Assembly (NCBI RefSeq): GCF_001428845.1
Contig: NZ_LMIU01000023.1
Coordinates: 353,531 to 417,530 of the forward strand
Reading direction: 5' to 3'
From: Achromobacter sp. Root83
GTDB taxonomy: Bacteria; Pseudomonadota; Gammaproteobacteria; Burkholderiales; Burkholderiaceae_B
DNA: 64,000 nucleotides
Under the pieces are notes generated by a model. The model ran no database searches. It saw only the letters and a list, made by a program, of their open reading frames with translations, and was not told the DNA's origin. The translations under genes were made by a program, and so were the position numbers. Below, in pieces: positions 25,236 through 35,275 of this stretch; the first letter of the stretch is position 1; every line of letters starts with the position of its first letter.

Positions 25236-28200
25236 ATGGTCAACATGAATCGCCGCCAGTTCTTCAAGGTGACCGGTGCGACGCTGGCAAGCTCCAGCCT
25301 GGCCTTGCTGGGGGCTGCCCCCGGTACGGCCATGGCCGAAGTGCGCCAGTTCAAGCTTGCGCGCATGACTGAAACGCGCAACACCTGTCCCTACTGTTCG
25401 GTCGCCTGTGGCTTGCTGATGTACGGTCTGGGCGATGGCTCCAAGAACGCCCGCGCCAGCATCATGCACATCGAGGGAGACCCCGACCACCCCGTCAACC
25501 GCGGCACCCTCTGTCCGAAGGGCGCGGCCCTGATCGACTTCATCCACAGCCCCAACCGCCTCAAGTTCCCGGAATACCGGGCGCCCGGGTCGGACAAATG
25601 GGTGCGGATGTCGTGGGACGACGCCCTGACCCGCATCACCAAGCTCATGAAAGCCGACCGCGACGCGAACTTCGTCGAGAAGACCGCGGACGGCAAGACG
25701 GTCAACCGGTGGCTGACCACCGGCATGCTGGCGGCCTCGGCAAGCAGCAACGAGGTTGGCTACATCACGCACAAGGCCGTGCGCTGCATGGGGATGCTGG
25801 CGTTCGACAATCAAGCCCGTGTCTGACATGGCCCGACGGTGGCAGGTCTTGCCCCGACGTTTGGCCGTGGAGCGATGACGAACCATTGGGTCGACATCAA
25901 GAACGCGGACATTGTTTTGATCATGGGCGGCAATGCCGCCGAAGCCCACCCGTGCGGGTTCAAATGGGTCACGGAAGCGAAAGCCCATAACAAGGCGAAG
26001 CTGATCGTCGTGGATCCGCGCTTCACGCGCTCGGCATCCGTGGCGGACTTCTACGCGCCCATACGGACCGGCACCGACATCATCTTCCTGGGCGGCGTCA
26101 TCAAGTACCTGCTGGACAACGACAAGATCCAGCACGAGTACGTGCGCAACTACACCGACTTTTCCTTCATCGTCCGAGAGGACTTCACCTTCGACGCGGG
26201 CCTGTACTCCGGCTACAACGCCGAGAAGCGCAGCTACGACAAGGAAAGCTGGGACTACGAGCGCGGCGACGACGGCTTCGTCAAGACGGACGCGACGCTG
26301 CAGCACCCGCGGACGGTCTATCAGCTCCTGAAGAAACACTATTCGCGCTACACCGAAGACATGGTGGAACGCGTCTGCGGCACGCCCAAGGACAAGTTCC
26401 TGAAGGTGTGCGAGATGCTGGCGTCCACGGCCACCACCAACCGCGCGGCCACGGTCCTGTATGCCCTGGGCTGGACGCAGCATTCCATCGGGTCGCAGAT
26501 CATCCGCACCGGCGCCATGGTGCAGTTGCTGCTGGGCAATATCGGCATCGCGGGCGGCGGCATGAACGCGCTGCGCGGGCACTCGAACATCCAGGGCCTG
26601 ACCGACCTGGGCCTGATGTCGAACCTGCTGCCCGGCTACCTGACGCTGCCCAACGAACCGGAGCAGGACTACGCCCAGTACATCGATTCGCGCACGTTGA
26701 AGCCGCTGCGGCCCAACCAGCTCAGCTACTGGCAGAACTACCACAAGTTCCACGTGAGCCTGATGAAGTCCTGGTGGGGCGAGGCGGCCACGGCGCAAAA
26801 CAACTGGGCGTTCGACTACCTGCCCAAGCTGGATAAGCTCTACGACATGCTGCAGGTCTACGAGCTCATGGTCCAGGGCAAGATGAACGGCTACATCGCG
26901 CAGGGCTTCAACCCGCTGGCCGCGGCGCCCAACAAGGCCAAGCTGAACGACGGGTTCGCCAAACTGAAGTTCCTGGTCATCATGGACCCGCTGGTCACCG
27001 AGACCTCCGAGTTCTGGCGCAACGCCGGCGAAGCCAACGACGTGGATCCGTCCGCGATCCAGACCGAAGTCTTCCGCCTGCCCACCACCTGCTTCGCCGA
27101 GGAAGACGGCACGCTCGTGAACTCCGGACGCTGGCTGCAATGGCACTGGAAGGGCGCGGAACCTCCGGGCGAAGCCAAGAGCGACATTGAAATCATGGCG
27201 CTCATCTACACGCGCCTGCGCAAGATGTACCAGGACGAGGGCGGCAAGTATCCCGATCCCATCGTGAACCTGTCGTGGCCCTACGCCAACCCGCAGAACC
27301 CCACCGCCGAGGAACTGGCCAAGGAATACACCGGCAGGGCGCTGGTGGATCTGGCCGACCCCAAGGACCCCGCGAAAGTCATGCGCAGGGGCGGCGAGCA
27401 GCTCGCCGGCTTTGCCGAGTTGCGCGACGACGGGTCCACCGCCAGCGGCTGCTGGATCTTTGCCGGCGCCTGGGGGCCGGGCGGCAATCTCATGGCGCGC
27501 CGCGACAACAGCGATCCCACCGGCATCGGCCAGACCCTGAACTGGGCCTGGGCATGGCCGGCCAACCGCCGCATCCTGTACAACCGCGCATCCTGCGATC
27601 TGACCGGCAAGCCATTCGACCCGCGCCGCAGCGTCATTTCCTGGAACGGCAAGATCTGGACGGGCGCGGATATCCCCGATTTCAAGGGCGACGAAAATCC
27701 CGATGGCGGCATGGGCCCGTTCATCATGAACCCGGAAGGGGTGGCGCGCTTCTTTGCGCGCGCGGGCCTGGCCGAAGGGCCTTTCCCGGAACACTACGAA
27801 CCCTTCGAAAACCCGCTGGGCTACAACCCGCTGCATCCAAAGGCCAAGGGCGTCACCAGCAACCCGGCCGCGCGCATCTTCAAGGATGACCTGGCCGCGA
27901 TGGGCACCGTGGAAAATTTCCCCCACGTGGCCACGACCTACCGCCTGACCGAGCACTTCCACTACTGGACCAAGAACGTCCGCATCAACGCCATTCTCCA
28001 GCCCGAGCAGTTCGTGGAGATCGGCGAGGCGCTGGCCCAGGAATTGGGCATCCCCAACGGCTCGCGCGTGAAGGTGTCGTCCAACCGCGGCTACATTAAG
28101 GCGGTGGCGCTGGTCACCAAGCGCCTGCGCGCGCTGACCATCGAAGGCAAGACGGTGCATCAGGTCGGGATCCCCATCCATTGGGGCTTCGTGGGCATCG

Positions 28201-28304
28201 CCCGGCCCGGCTTCCTCACCAATACCCTGACGCCATTCGTGGGCGACGGCAATTCCCAGACTCCGGAATTCAAGTCGTTCCTGGTGAAGGTCGAAAGAGC
28301 CTAG
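25236..28304 (+). CDS. fdnG: formate dehydrogenase-N/O alpha subunit, selenoprotein
   Basis: The 1022-residue catalytic subunit oxidises formate to CO2 at a molybdopterin (bis-MGD) centre holding selenocysteine. It has a Tat signal ([17 protein letters not shown]), a [4Fe-4S] site (CPYCSVACG and NRGTLCPKG) and the whole FdnG sequence in line. The frame is interrupted by TGA at 25824-25826, codon 197, equivalent to Sec196 of E. coli FdnG. Flanking residues FDNQARV and [17 protein letters not shown] match that protein directly. The UGA is followed by a SECIS hairpin. The enzyme works on the periplasmic face of the membrane with FdnH and FdnI. Automated callers will split it into two ORFs (to 25826 and from 25839). 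Confidence 0.97.
25824..25860 (+). promoter_or_regulatory. SECIS element for selenocysteine insertion
   Basis: The UGA at 25824 is followed by a hairpin with apical stem GGCA/TGCC (25841-25844 with 25850-25853), loop GGTCT, a bulged T at 25840 and a lower stem CGG/CCG (25837-25839 with 25854-25856). The bulged U and the GGU in the loop are the features SelB reads in the E. coli fdhF element. Confidence 0.88.
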
Positions 28305-28314
28305 GAGAACCGAC

Positions 28315-29214
28315 ATGTCCATGCAATCCCTAGACATCCGGCGGCGCTCCGCCACGACCACGCCGCCGCCCGGCATCCGCGAACCCGTTACCGGCTCGGT
28401 GGCCAAGCTGATCGACGTCTCCAAGTGCATCGGCTGCAAGGCCTGCCAGAGCGCCTGCATGGAATGGAACGATCTGCGCGACGAGATCGGCTTCAACGTG
28501 GGCGTCTATGACAACCCGGCGGACCTGACCGAGCATTCGTGGACGGTGATGCGTTTCTCGGAATTCGAAAACCCCGCCGGCGACCTGGAGTGGCTGATCC
28601 GCAAGGACGGCTGCATGCACTGCGAGGATCCGGGCTGCCTCAAAGCCTGCCCTTCGCCGGGCGCCATCGTCCAGTACACCAACGGCATCGTGGATTTCCA
28701 CGAAGAAAACTGCATCGGTTGCGGCTATTGCATCACCGGCTGTCCGTTCGACGTGCCGCGCATCTCCAAGAAGGACAACAAGGCGTACAAGTGCACCCTG
28801 TGCTCCGACCGTGTGGCGGTCGGCCTGGAGCCCGCCTGCGTCAAGGCCTGTCCCACGGGCGCCATTGTCTTCGGCACCAAGGACGACATGCATCAGCACG
28901 CCGCCGAACGCGTCGTGGACCTGAAGTCGCGCGGCTTCGAGCAGGCGGGCCTGTACGACCCGCCGGGCGTGGGCGGCACCCACGTCATGTATGTGCTGCA
29001 TCACGCCGACCAGCCCGGGCTGTACCACGGTTTGCCGGCCGATCCGCGGATCAGTCCCATGGTGGCCGTGTGGAAGGGGCTGGCCAAGCCGCTGGGCCTG
29101 GCCATGATGGCGCTGACCGCGTTGGCGGGCTTCTTCCACTACGCCCGCGTGGGCCGCAACGAGGTGTCCGAGGAAGACGAGCGCCGGGCCGAAGAGGAGG
29201 TGCGCCATGACTGA
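28315..29214 (+). CDS. fdnH: formate dehydrogenase beta (iron-sulfur) subunit
   Basis: This 299-residue protein carries four [4Fe-4S] clusters in ferredoxin-like Cys motifs: [35 protein letters not shown] and CTLCSDR with ACVKACP. A single C-terminal membrane helix ([17 protein letters not shown]) anchors it. It carries electrons from the selenoprotein to the cytochrome b subunit. It starts 10 bp after fdnG and overlaps the next gene by 8 bp. Confidence 0.96.
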   Translation: MSMQSLDIRRRSATTTPPPGIREPVTGSVAKLIDVSKCIGCKACQSACMEWNDLRDEIGFNVGVYDNPADLTEHSWTVMRFSEFENPAGDLEWLIRKDGCMHCEDPGCLKACPSPGAIVQYTNGIVDFHEENCIGCGYCITGCPFDVPRISKKDNKAYKCTLCSDRVAVGLEPACVKACPTGAIVFGTKDDMHQHAAERVVDLKSRGFEQAGLYDPPGVGGTHVMYVLHHADQPGLYHGLPADPRISPMVAVWKGLAKPLGLAMMALTALAGFFHYARVGRNEVSEEDERRAEEEVRHD

Positions 29215-29839
29215 AGACCGCCACTATCGCCGCATCCGCCGCTATACGCCGGGCGAGCGCACCAACCACTGGATCATCGCCCTGACGTTCATCCTGCTGG
29301 CGCTGTCCGGGCTGGCGCTGTTTCATCCGTCCATGTACTGGCTGGCCAACCTGTTCGGGGGCGGGCCCTGGACGCGGATCCTGCATCCGTTCATAGGCGT
29401 GGTGATGTTCGTGTGCTTCGCCGTGTTCGCCGGTCACATGTGGCGGCACAATCTCATGACCAAAGCGGATCGCCAATGGCTCAGGCAACTCAACGACGTG
29501 GTCGAGAACCGCGAAGAGAAGCTGCCCGAAGTCGGCAAGTACAACGCCGGCCAGAAGCTGCTGTTCTATGTGCTGATCCTGTGCATGCTGGGCCTGTTCG
29601 TCAGCGGCATCGTGATCTGGCGCGAGTACTTCGCGTTCTATTTCCCGATCTGGGTCGTCCGCGCCGCCTCCGTGCTGCATGCGGTTTGTGCGCTGGTGCT
29701 GATTTGCGCGATCATTGTGCATATTTACGCGGCGATCTGGGTGAAGGGTTCGTTGACGGCAATGCTGCGGGGCTATGTCACCGCCGGCTGGGCATGGAAG
29801 CACCATCGCGCCTGGTTCCGGGAGCAGGTGAAAAAGTAG
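29207..29839 (+). CDS. fdnI: formate dehydrogenase gamma subunit, cytochrome b556
   Basis: The 210-residue membrane protein has four hydrophobic helices with His residues fit to bind two b-type hemes ([34 protein letters not shown]). It passes electrons to the quinone pool. The start overlaps the end of fdnH. A hairpin and a T-run follow before fdhE. Confidence 0.95.
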   Translation: MTEDRHYRRIRRYTPGERTNHWIIALTFILLALSGLALFHPSMYWLANLFGGGPWTRILHPFIGVVMFVCFAVFAGHMWRHNLMTKADRQWLRQLNDVVENREEKLPEVGKYNAGQKLLFYVLILCMLGLFVSGIVIWREYFAFYFPIWVVRAASVLHAVCALVLICAIIVHIYAAIWVKGSLTAMLRGYVTAGWAWKHHRAWFREQVKK

Positions 29840-29881
29840 GCCCGCGGGGCGCGGGCGCCCATTTCCCGAGCCGCCTTTTTT
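29840..29881 (+). terminator. stem-loop and T-run between fdnI and fdhE
   Basis: A perfect 7-bp stem (GCCCGCG/CGCGGGC, 29840-29856) is followed about 20 bp later by CCTTTTTT. The T-run is not adjacent to the stem, so a partial terminator or processing site that lowers expression of the downstream biogenesis genes is more likely than a full stop. Confidence 0.35.
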
Positions 29882-29938
29882 ATCGGGCTGACCTGTTTTG
29901 ATCGCACGGCTGCTATCCTCCCCTGGAGGCTCGCAGCC

Positions 29939-30895
29939 GTGTTTGTTTCTCTGGAGACGCAATTGCAGCGAATTCTTCCGCGCGGCGAAATCGAAGCGCT
30001 AGACCACAACGCCATTCCCCGCGTCACCCTGCCGGAGCGTGGATCTGTCTTTGCCGCGCGCGCGGCCCGCCTGCGCCAACTGGCGGCCGACAATCCCGTT
30101 TCCGACTATCTGCTGCTGATGGCGCATCTGGTCCACGCCCAGCAGCAGGCCCTGCAAGCGTGCACGGCGCCCGAAGCAAGCGCAGACCGGATTTCGCTAG
30201 CCCAGGCGCATGGCATGCCTCCCCTGCAGGCCGTGGGCTGGCCGCGGGACCCCTTGTGGCGGCGCATCCTGATCCAACTGGTGGATGACGTGTCGCGCGC
30301 CCCGGGCGTGCCTGCCGAGGCCGTCGAGGTCTGCGCCGCGCTGCGCCGCGCGGTGGACGAGGACCCGGACTCGCTCGAAGAACTGGCCGACGCCGTGCTG
30401 TCCGAGCAGGATCAGGACGTGGACAGCGCCGCCGCGCCCTTCGTGATGGCGGCCCTGCAGGTCTACTGGACGGATCTGGCCAGCCGCTTCGACGCGAAGC
30501 AGCTGCCGGTCGCCAGCCCGTTTGGCGTATGCCCGGTCTGCGCGAGCCTGCCGGTTGCCAGCATTGTGCGCGTGGGCGGGCAATACGAAGGCTACCGCTA
30601 CCTGTGCTGCAGTCTCTGTTCGACCCAGTGGCACATGGTGCGGGTGAAGTGCTCGCATTGCGAAGACGTAGAAAACGTGGCGTACCAGGCCATCGAAGGC
30701 CGCTCGCCCGCCATCAAGGCGGAAACCTGCGACCACTGCCATACCTACCGCAAGATCTTTTATCAGGACAAGGATCTGTACGTGGAGCCGGTAGCGGACG
30801 ATCTGGCCAGCCTGATGCTGGACGTTCTGGTCGGCGAAGCGGGATATTCCCGGTCCAGCGGCAATCCGCTGCTGTGGCACGGCGCCGAAGACTAG
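29939..30895 (+). CDS. fdhE: formate dehydrogenase accessory protein FdhE
   Basis: This 318-residue cytoplasmic protein has the four CxxC motifs that bind a rubredoxin-like iron centre (C198/C201, C224/C227, C238/C241, C264/C267). FdhE binds the alpha subunit before Tat export and is required for activity. It starts with GTG at 29939 after CTGGAGG. Its position directly after the structural genes supports the call. Confidence 0.95.
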   Translation: MFVSLETQLQRILPRGEIEALDHNAIPRVTLPERGSVFAARAARLRQLAADNPVSDYLLLMAHLVHAQQQALQACTAPEASADRISLAQAHGMPPLQAVGWPRDPLWRRILIQLVDDVSRAPGVPAEAVEVCAALRRAVDEDPDSLEELADAVLSEQDQDVDSAAAPFVMAALQVYWTDLASRFDAKQLPVASPFGVCPVCASLPVASIVRVGGQYEGYRYLCCSLCSTQWHMVRVKCSHCEDVENVAYQAIEGRSPAIKAETCDHCHTYRKIFYQDKDLYVEPVADDLASLMLDVLVGEAGYSRSSGNPLLWHGAED

Positions 30896-30923
30896 GGCCG
30901 CTCATACGGCAAGGAGGCCTTGC

Positions 30924-32354
30924 ATGGCAGATCACCCGTCCGGTGCCGGCACGGCCGCCGCGGCCGACATTCCTTCGCTGGACCGCCTGTTGAACGCAGA
31001 GGCGCTGCGCCCGGTGCTCGACACCCATGGCCGCACCCAGGTGGTCGCGGCATTGCGGCGGGACCTGGACGCCCTGCGGCGGCGCGCGTTGGAAGGCACG
31101 CTGCCGAGCCGGGAACTGGATGCCGAGGCGGTGGCGGCGCGCGCCGCAGCCGCGCTGGACAAGGCGGCCGAACCCCGCTTGCGCGCCGTCCACAACCTGA
31201 CCGGCACCGTGCTGCACACCAACCTGGGCCGCGCCTTGCTGCCCGACGAGGCGGTGGCGTCAGTGCTGCGCGCGCTGAGTTCGCCGGCCAACCTGGAATT
31301 CGACCTGGACACCGGCGGCCGTGGCGATCGCGATGATCTGATCGACGATCTGCTGTGCGAGCTGACCGGCGCCGAGGCCGCCACGGTCGTCAACAACAAC
31401 GCGGCCGCCGTGCTGCTGATGCTCAACGCTCTGGCGGACCGCCGGGAAGTGGTGGTGTCGCGCGGCGAGCTGGTCGAGATCGGCGGCGCGTTCCGCATCC
31501 CGGACATCATGAAGCGCGCGGGCGCCAGGCTCGTGGAAGTGGGCACCACCAACCGCACGCACCCGGCCGACTACGAAACCGCCATCGGTCCCCGCACCGC
31601 GATGCTGATGAAGGTCCATTGCAGCAACTATGCGGTCACCGGCTTCACCAAGAGCGTCGGCGTGGCCGAGGTGGCGGCGCTGGCGCACGCGCGCGGCCTG
31701 CCGGCTACGGTGGACCTGGGCAGCGGCACGCTGGTGGACCTGACGCAGTACGGACTGCCCAAGGAAGACACGGTGCGCGAGACCATCGCGGCGGGCGCCG
31801 ATCTGGTCACGTTCAGCGGCGACAAGCTGCTGGGTGGCCCGCAGGCGGGCTTGCTGGTGGGGCGGGCCGACCTGATCCGCAAGATCAAGAAGAATCCGCT
31901 CAAGCGCGCGCTGCGCGTCGGCAAGCTGACGCTGGCGGCGCTGGAACCGGTGCTGGGCCTTTACCGCGCGCCGGAGTTCCTTGCCCAGCGGCTGACCACG
32001 CTGCGCCTCTTGACGCGTCCGCAGCGCGACATCCTGCCCCAGGCCGAACGGCTGCGCGGCGCGCTGGCGCATGCGGCCGGGCCGAACTACGTGGTGGAGG
32101 CCGTGCCGATGTTCAGCCAGATCGGCAGCGGCGCGTTGCCGGCCGATCAGTTGCCCAGTTATGGACTGGCGGTGCGCTTCGCGGGCAGCGGACGGCCTGG
32201 CCGCCACCTGGCCAGGCTGGAGACTTTGCTGCGCGGCCTGCCCGTGCCCGTCATCGGACGCATCGCGGACGACGCCCTGTGGCTGGACCTGCGCTGCCTG
32301 GAAGCGCGCGACGAAGCCGCGTTCGCCGCACAGTTGGCGGAGCCGCTGGCATGA
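30924..32354 (+). CDS. selA: L-seryl-tRNA(Sec) selenium transferase SelA
   Basis: The 476-residue PLP enzyme converts seryl-tRNA(Sec) to selenocysteyl-tRNA(Sec) using selenophosphate. The PLP lysine lies in [13 protein letters not shown] (about residue 300). Upstream, [24 protein letters not shown] sequence (here [19 protein letters not shown]) is conserved. AAGGAGG precedes the ATG. It is 28 bp from fdhE and overlaps selB by 4 bp. Confidence 0.97.
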   Translation: MADHPSGAGTAAAADIPSLDRLLNAEALRPVLDTHGRTQVVAALRRDLDALRRRALEGTLPSRELDAEAVAARAAAALDKAAEPRLRAVHNLTGTVLHTNLGRALLPDEAVASVLRALSSPANLEFDLDTGGRGDRDDLIDDLLCELTGAEAATVVNNNAAAVLLMLNALADRREVVVSRGELVEIGGAFRIPDIMKRAGARLVEVGTTNRTHPADYETAIGPRTAMLMKVHCSNYAVTGFTKSVGVAEVAALAHARGLPATVDLGSGTLVDLTQYGLPKEDTVRETIAAGADLVTFSGDKLLGGPQAGLLVGRADLIRKIKKNPLKRALRVGKLTLAALEPVLGLYRAPEFLAQRLTTLRLLTRPQRDILPQAERLRGALAHAAGPNYVVEAVPMFSQIGSGALPADQLPSYGLAVRFAGSGRPGRHLARLETLLRGLPVPVIGRIADDALWLDLRCLEARDEAAFAAQLAEPLA

Positions 32355-34303
32355 TCGTCGGTACCGCAGGCCATATCGACCACGGCAAGACGACGCTGGT
32401 GCGCGCGTTGACCGGTGTGGATACCGACCGGCTCAAGGAAGAGAAGGCGCGCGGCATTTCCATCGAGCTGGGCTATGCGTACACGCCGCTGGCCAATGGC
32501 GATGTGCTGGGCTTCATCGACGTGCCCGGCCACGAAAAACTGGTGCATACGATGGCGGCCGGCGCCAGCGGCATCGATTTCGGATTGCTGGTGGTGGCGG
32601 CGGACGACGGCGTCATGCCGCAGACGCGCGAGCACTTGGCCATTCTTTCCCTGCTGGGACTGGCGCGGGGCGCGGTGGCGCTGGCGAAGGCCGACCGCGC
32701 CGATGCCGCGCAACTGGCGGCGGTGCGCGACCAGATCGCGGCGCTGGCGGCGGGCACGTTCCTGGAAGGCGCGCCGGTGTTCGGCACGAATGCACCGCAG
32801 GACGGCGATGCGGGCGTGGCGGCGCTGAAATCCTATCTGCACGAGCAGGCGCAGGCCCATGCCTGGGGTCGGCGCGGCGCGACGGGCCTGTTCAGGCTGG
32901 CGGTGGATCGCACGTTCACGCTGGCGGGGCACGGCACGGTGGTCACCGGCACGGCGCACGCGGGGCAGGTCCGGGCGGGCGACGACACGGCGGACCTGAG
33001 GTTGATGCCCGCGGGCACGCGGGTGCGGGTGCGCGGCATTCATGCGCAGAACCAGCCCAGCGAGACGGGCGTGGCAGGACAGCGCTGCGCATTGAATCTG
33101 GCGGGCATCGACAAGAGCGCGATCGCGCGCGGCGACTGGATCGCGGACGCGCGCTGCTTTCTGCCGTCACGGCATGTGGATGTGGCGTTGACGCTGCTGC
33201 CGTCGGCGGATGCGCCGGTGCGCGCCTGGGCGCCGCTGCATGTGCACATCGGCGCGGCGCGCCATGTGGCGCACGTGGTTCCGATCAGCGCGGAGTCGCT
33301 GGCGCCGGGGCAGTCGGGCTGGGTGCAACTGGTGTTCGATGATCCGATATGCGCGATGCCGGGCGACCGCTACATTGTGCGCAACGCGCAGGCGACGCGC
33401 ACGGTGGGCGGGGGGCGGGTGCTGGATCCGAACGCGCCGGACCGCAAGCGCCGCGCGGCGGCGCGGCTGCAGGGCTTGCAGGCGCTGGCGGACATGCTGG
33501 ACGGCGCGGGGCTGGGCCCGGTGCTGGAGCACGCGCCGCTGGGCCTGGACGAGGCGGCCTTGCAGCGGCTGACCGGGATGCCGGTGCGTGAGATCGAGGC
33601 GCCTCCTGGGGCGTTGTGGGTGGAGCCGCGCAATGCGCAGGCGTCGCGCACGCTGTTCCTGGGCACGCAGTGGGATGCGTTGCGGGTGCGCGTGGTGCAG
33701 GCGTTGGCGGCATTCCACGAGGCAGCGCCCGACGAGCCCGGTCCGGACAGCGCGCGCTTGCGCCGGATGGCGATGCCAGTGGGACCGGATGCGCTGTGGG
33801 TGTCGGTGCTGGATGATCTTCAGCGCGATGGGCGGATCATGCGCAATGGTCCGTGGCTGCATCTGCCGGCGCATACGTCGGCATTGGCGGAGGCCGAGGC
33901 TGCGCTGGCGGCGCGTTTGTTGCCGCTGCTGGCGCAGGGGGCGTTCGATCCGCCGTGGGTGCGGGATCTGGCGCGGATGCAGGGCGAGCCGGAAGACGGG
34001 GTGCGGCAGTTGCTGCGCAAGCTGTTGCGGCGGGGGGAGGTGGCGCAGGTGGTGAAGGATCTGTTCTATCACCGGGATCAGGTGCGGGCGATGGCGGGGC
34101 TGGCGGCGGAGCTGGCGGCGCGGCCGGAAGGCTTGAATGCGGCGGCGTTCCGGGATGCGACGGGGCTGGGGCGCAAGCGGGCGATCCAGGTGTTGGAGTT
34201 CTTTGACCGGGTGGGGTTTACGCGGCGGGTGCGGGATACGCATGTGCTGCGCGCGGATAGCGCTTATGCGGCGGCGCCGGGGACTAGCGAGCCGGTATCA
34301 TAG
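32351..34303 (+). CDS. selB: selenocysteine-specific elongation factor SelB
   Basis: The 650-residue GTPase has an EF-Tu-like N-terminal half (P-loop [17 protein letters not shown]) and C-terminal winged-helix domains that bind the SECIS hairpin. It brings Sec-tRNA to the ribosome at UGA. The ATG at 32351 overlaps the selA stop. The second half uses many G-ending codons (33.3-34.3 kb is very G-rich on the plus strand), a local skew not seen in selA. selC begins 12 bp downstream. Confidence 0.96.
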   Translation: MIVGTAGHIDHGKTTLVRALTGVDTDRLKEEKARGISIELGYAYTPLANGDVLGFIDVPGHEKLVHTMAAGASGIDFGLLVVAADDGVMPQTREHLAILSLLGLARGAVALAKADRADAAQLAAVRDQIAALAAGTFLEGAPVFGTNAPQDGDAGVAALKSYLHEQAQAHAWGRRGATGLFRLAVDRTFTLAGHGTVVTGTAHAGQVRAGDDTADLRLMPAGTRVRVRGIHAQNQPSETGVAGQRCALNLAGIDKSAIARGDWIADARCFLPSRHVDVALTLLPSADAPVRAWAPLHVHIGAARHVAHVVPISAESLAPGQSGWVQLVFDDPICAMPGDRYIVRNAQATRTVGGGRVLDPNAPDRKRRAAARLQGLQALADMLDGAGLGPVLEHAPLGLDEAALQRLTGMPVREIEAPPGALWVEPRNAQASRTLFLGTQWDALRVRVVQALAAFHEAAPDEPGPDSARLRRMAMPVGPDALWVSVLDDLQRDGRIMRNGPWLHLPAHTSALAEAEAALAARLLPLLAQGAFDPPWVRDLARMQGEPEDGVRQLLRKLLRRGEVAQVVKDLFYHRDQVRAMAGLAAELAARPEGLNAAAFRDATGLGRKRAIQVLEFFDRVGFTRRVRDTHVLRADSAYAAAPGTSEPVS

Positions 34304-34315
34304 GCGCTCCGCCAT

Positions 34316-34410
34316 GGAAGGCATTCGTGCCCGGTGGCACGGCCGGGCTTCAAACCCGGTTGGGGGCGTCAGACGTTCCCAGGTAGGTTCGACTCCTGCT
34401 GCCTTCCGCC
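34316..34410 (+). tRNA. selC: tRNA-Sec (UCA anticodon)
   Basis: The gene has an 8-bp acceptor stem (GGAAGGCA with TGCCTTCC at 34400-34407), a long variable arm and anticodon TCA at 34350-34352 within the stem CCGGG/CCCGG. These are hallmarks of bacterial tRNA-Sec and align with E. coli selC. After the discriminator G the DNA reads CCG, so the terminal CCA is not fully encoded. It lies 12 bp after selB and is probably co-transcribed. Confidence 0.95.
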
Positions 34411-34452
34411 GGATTCTTCCGGGATGCTTGCTTGGCGCGAGTTCTTTTGCCG

Positions 34453-34608
34453 CCTGCGGCTTCGGGGGCTGCGAGTGTGGGCCTCCGATTGCGGTCCGGA
34501 GCCTTCGCTCCGGACTTCCCCGTTGTCATCCTCGTCCGCCTTCGGCTCCCTTCGGATTCCCTCGGGCGCATCTAAACGGCCCACACTCGCAGCCCCCGAA
34601 GCCACAGG
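34453..34608. repeat. large imperfect palindrome (intergenic element) after selC
   Basis: In the 302-bp gap between selC and the next gene, bases 34453-34483 and 34578-34608 form 31-bp inverted arms with one mismatch, the inner 26 bp being perfect. Between them lies a 9-bp hairpin (GTCCGGAGC/GCTCCGGAC, 34494-34515). No open frame of credible length is inside. It may be a mobile palindromic repeat or a transcription end. I see nothing else in the gap. Confidence 0.8.
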
Positions 34609-34712
34609 CTCCGGCGGTGTCTGATCGGGCGGCTGATGGTCGAGGGCGTTGGTATGCGTGCGTCCCGGGCCGCGGTACTAAGACGCTTCTGGCGCGTAGC
34701 ATTGAGACGGCT

Positions 34713-35252
34713 TTATGCACGCAGCATGCGCGTCACCACGCCGGCCACCGAGTTCGACTTCCAGTCCAGTTCGCCCAGATGCCAGTACCTGACGGTGCCA
34801 ACGCGGTCCACCAGGTAGTTGGCGGGCAGTCCTATTGCTTCCCACTTCTTCGATGCGGTGCTGTTGCGGTCGTGCAGGACCGTGCCGGAGACGGGCCATT
34901 TTTTCAGGAAGGCGGAGATCTTGGCCGGGGATTCGCCGACGTTCACGGCGATGAGGCGCAGCCCCTCTTCGCGGTGGCGCTTGGCCATGGTGGACATGAT
35001 GGGGATTTCGTCGCGGCAGGGGTCGCACCAGGTGGCCCAGAAGCTGACGATGACGACATTGCCTCGCCAGGCCGAGAGCTTCTGTTCGCGGCCGGAGAGG
35101 TCAGGCAGGATCAGCGGAGGAGTAGGGGCGGTCCAGGGGGCCCAGTCGGAGCCGGTGGCGGTTTTCAGGGCGGAGTCGCCGGCGGCCCGGGCCCAGAGGG
35201 GCAGGGCCGCCAGCGACAGGCCGGATTGCAGGAGGCGGCGGCGGCTGATCAA
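34713..35252 (-). CDS. TlpA-family thioredoxin-like protein
   Basis: The 179-residue exported protein begins with a Tat-like signal (SRRRLLQSGLSLAALPLWARA) and has a thioredoxin fold with the redox pair Cys76-Cys79 in WATWCDPC. TlpA/ResA proteins reduce disulfides in the periplasm, often for cytochrome maturation. It follows a transglutaminase-like gene by 23 bp on the same strand. A Tat signal on a thioredoxin-like protein is uncommon. Confidence 0.9.
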   Translation of the reverse strand: MISRRRLLQSGLSLAALPLWARAAGDSALKTATGSDWAPWTAPTPPLILPDLSGREQKLSAWRGNVVIVSFWATWCDPCRDEIPIMSTMAKRHREEGLRLIAVNVGESPAKISAFLKKWPVSGTVLHDRNSTASKKWEAIGLPANYLVDRVGTVRYWHLGELDWKSNSVAGVVTRMLRA

Positions 35253-35275
35253 GGCGTGTCCGGGCGCGGAGGGGA

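Noticed and set aside
25824..25838. Apparent premature stop splitting fdnG into two genes or a pseudogene
   Set aside because: The frame is kept across the TGA, the position equals the Sec codon of E. coli FdnG, a SECIS hairpin follows and all sel genes are present.
25080..28496. A very long open frame (1138 codons) on the minus strand opposite fdnG
   Set aside because: It is a shadow of the high-GC fdnG coding strand: no domain is recognisable, and the plus strand encodes an unmistakable formate dehydrogenase.
34453..34608. Insertion sequence remnant
   Set aside because: The arms are only about 94 bp apart, no transposase frame exists and no target duplication is visible, so it is called a palindromic repeat.
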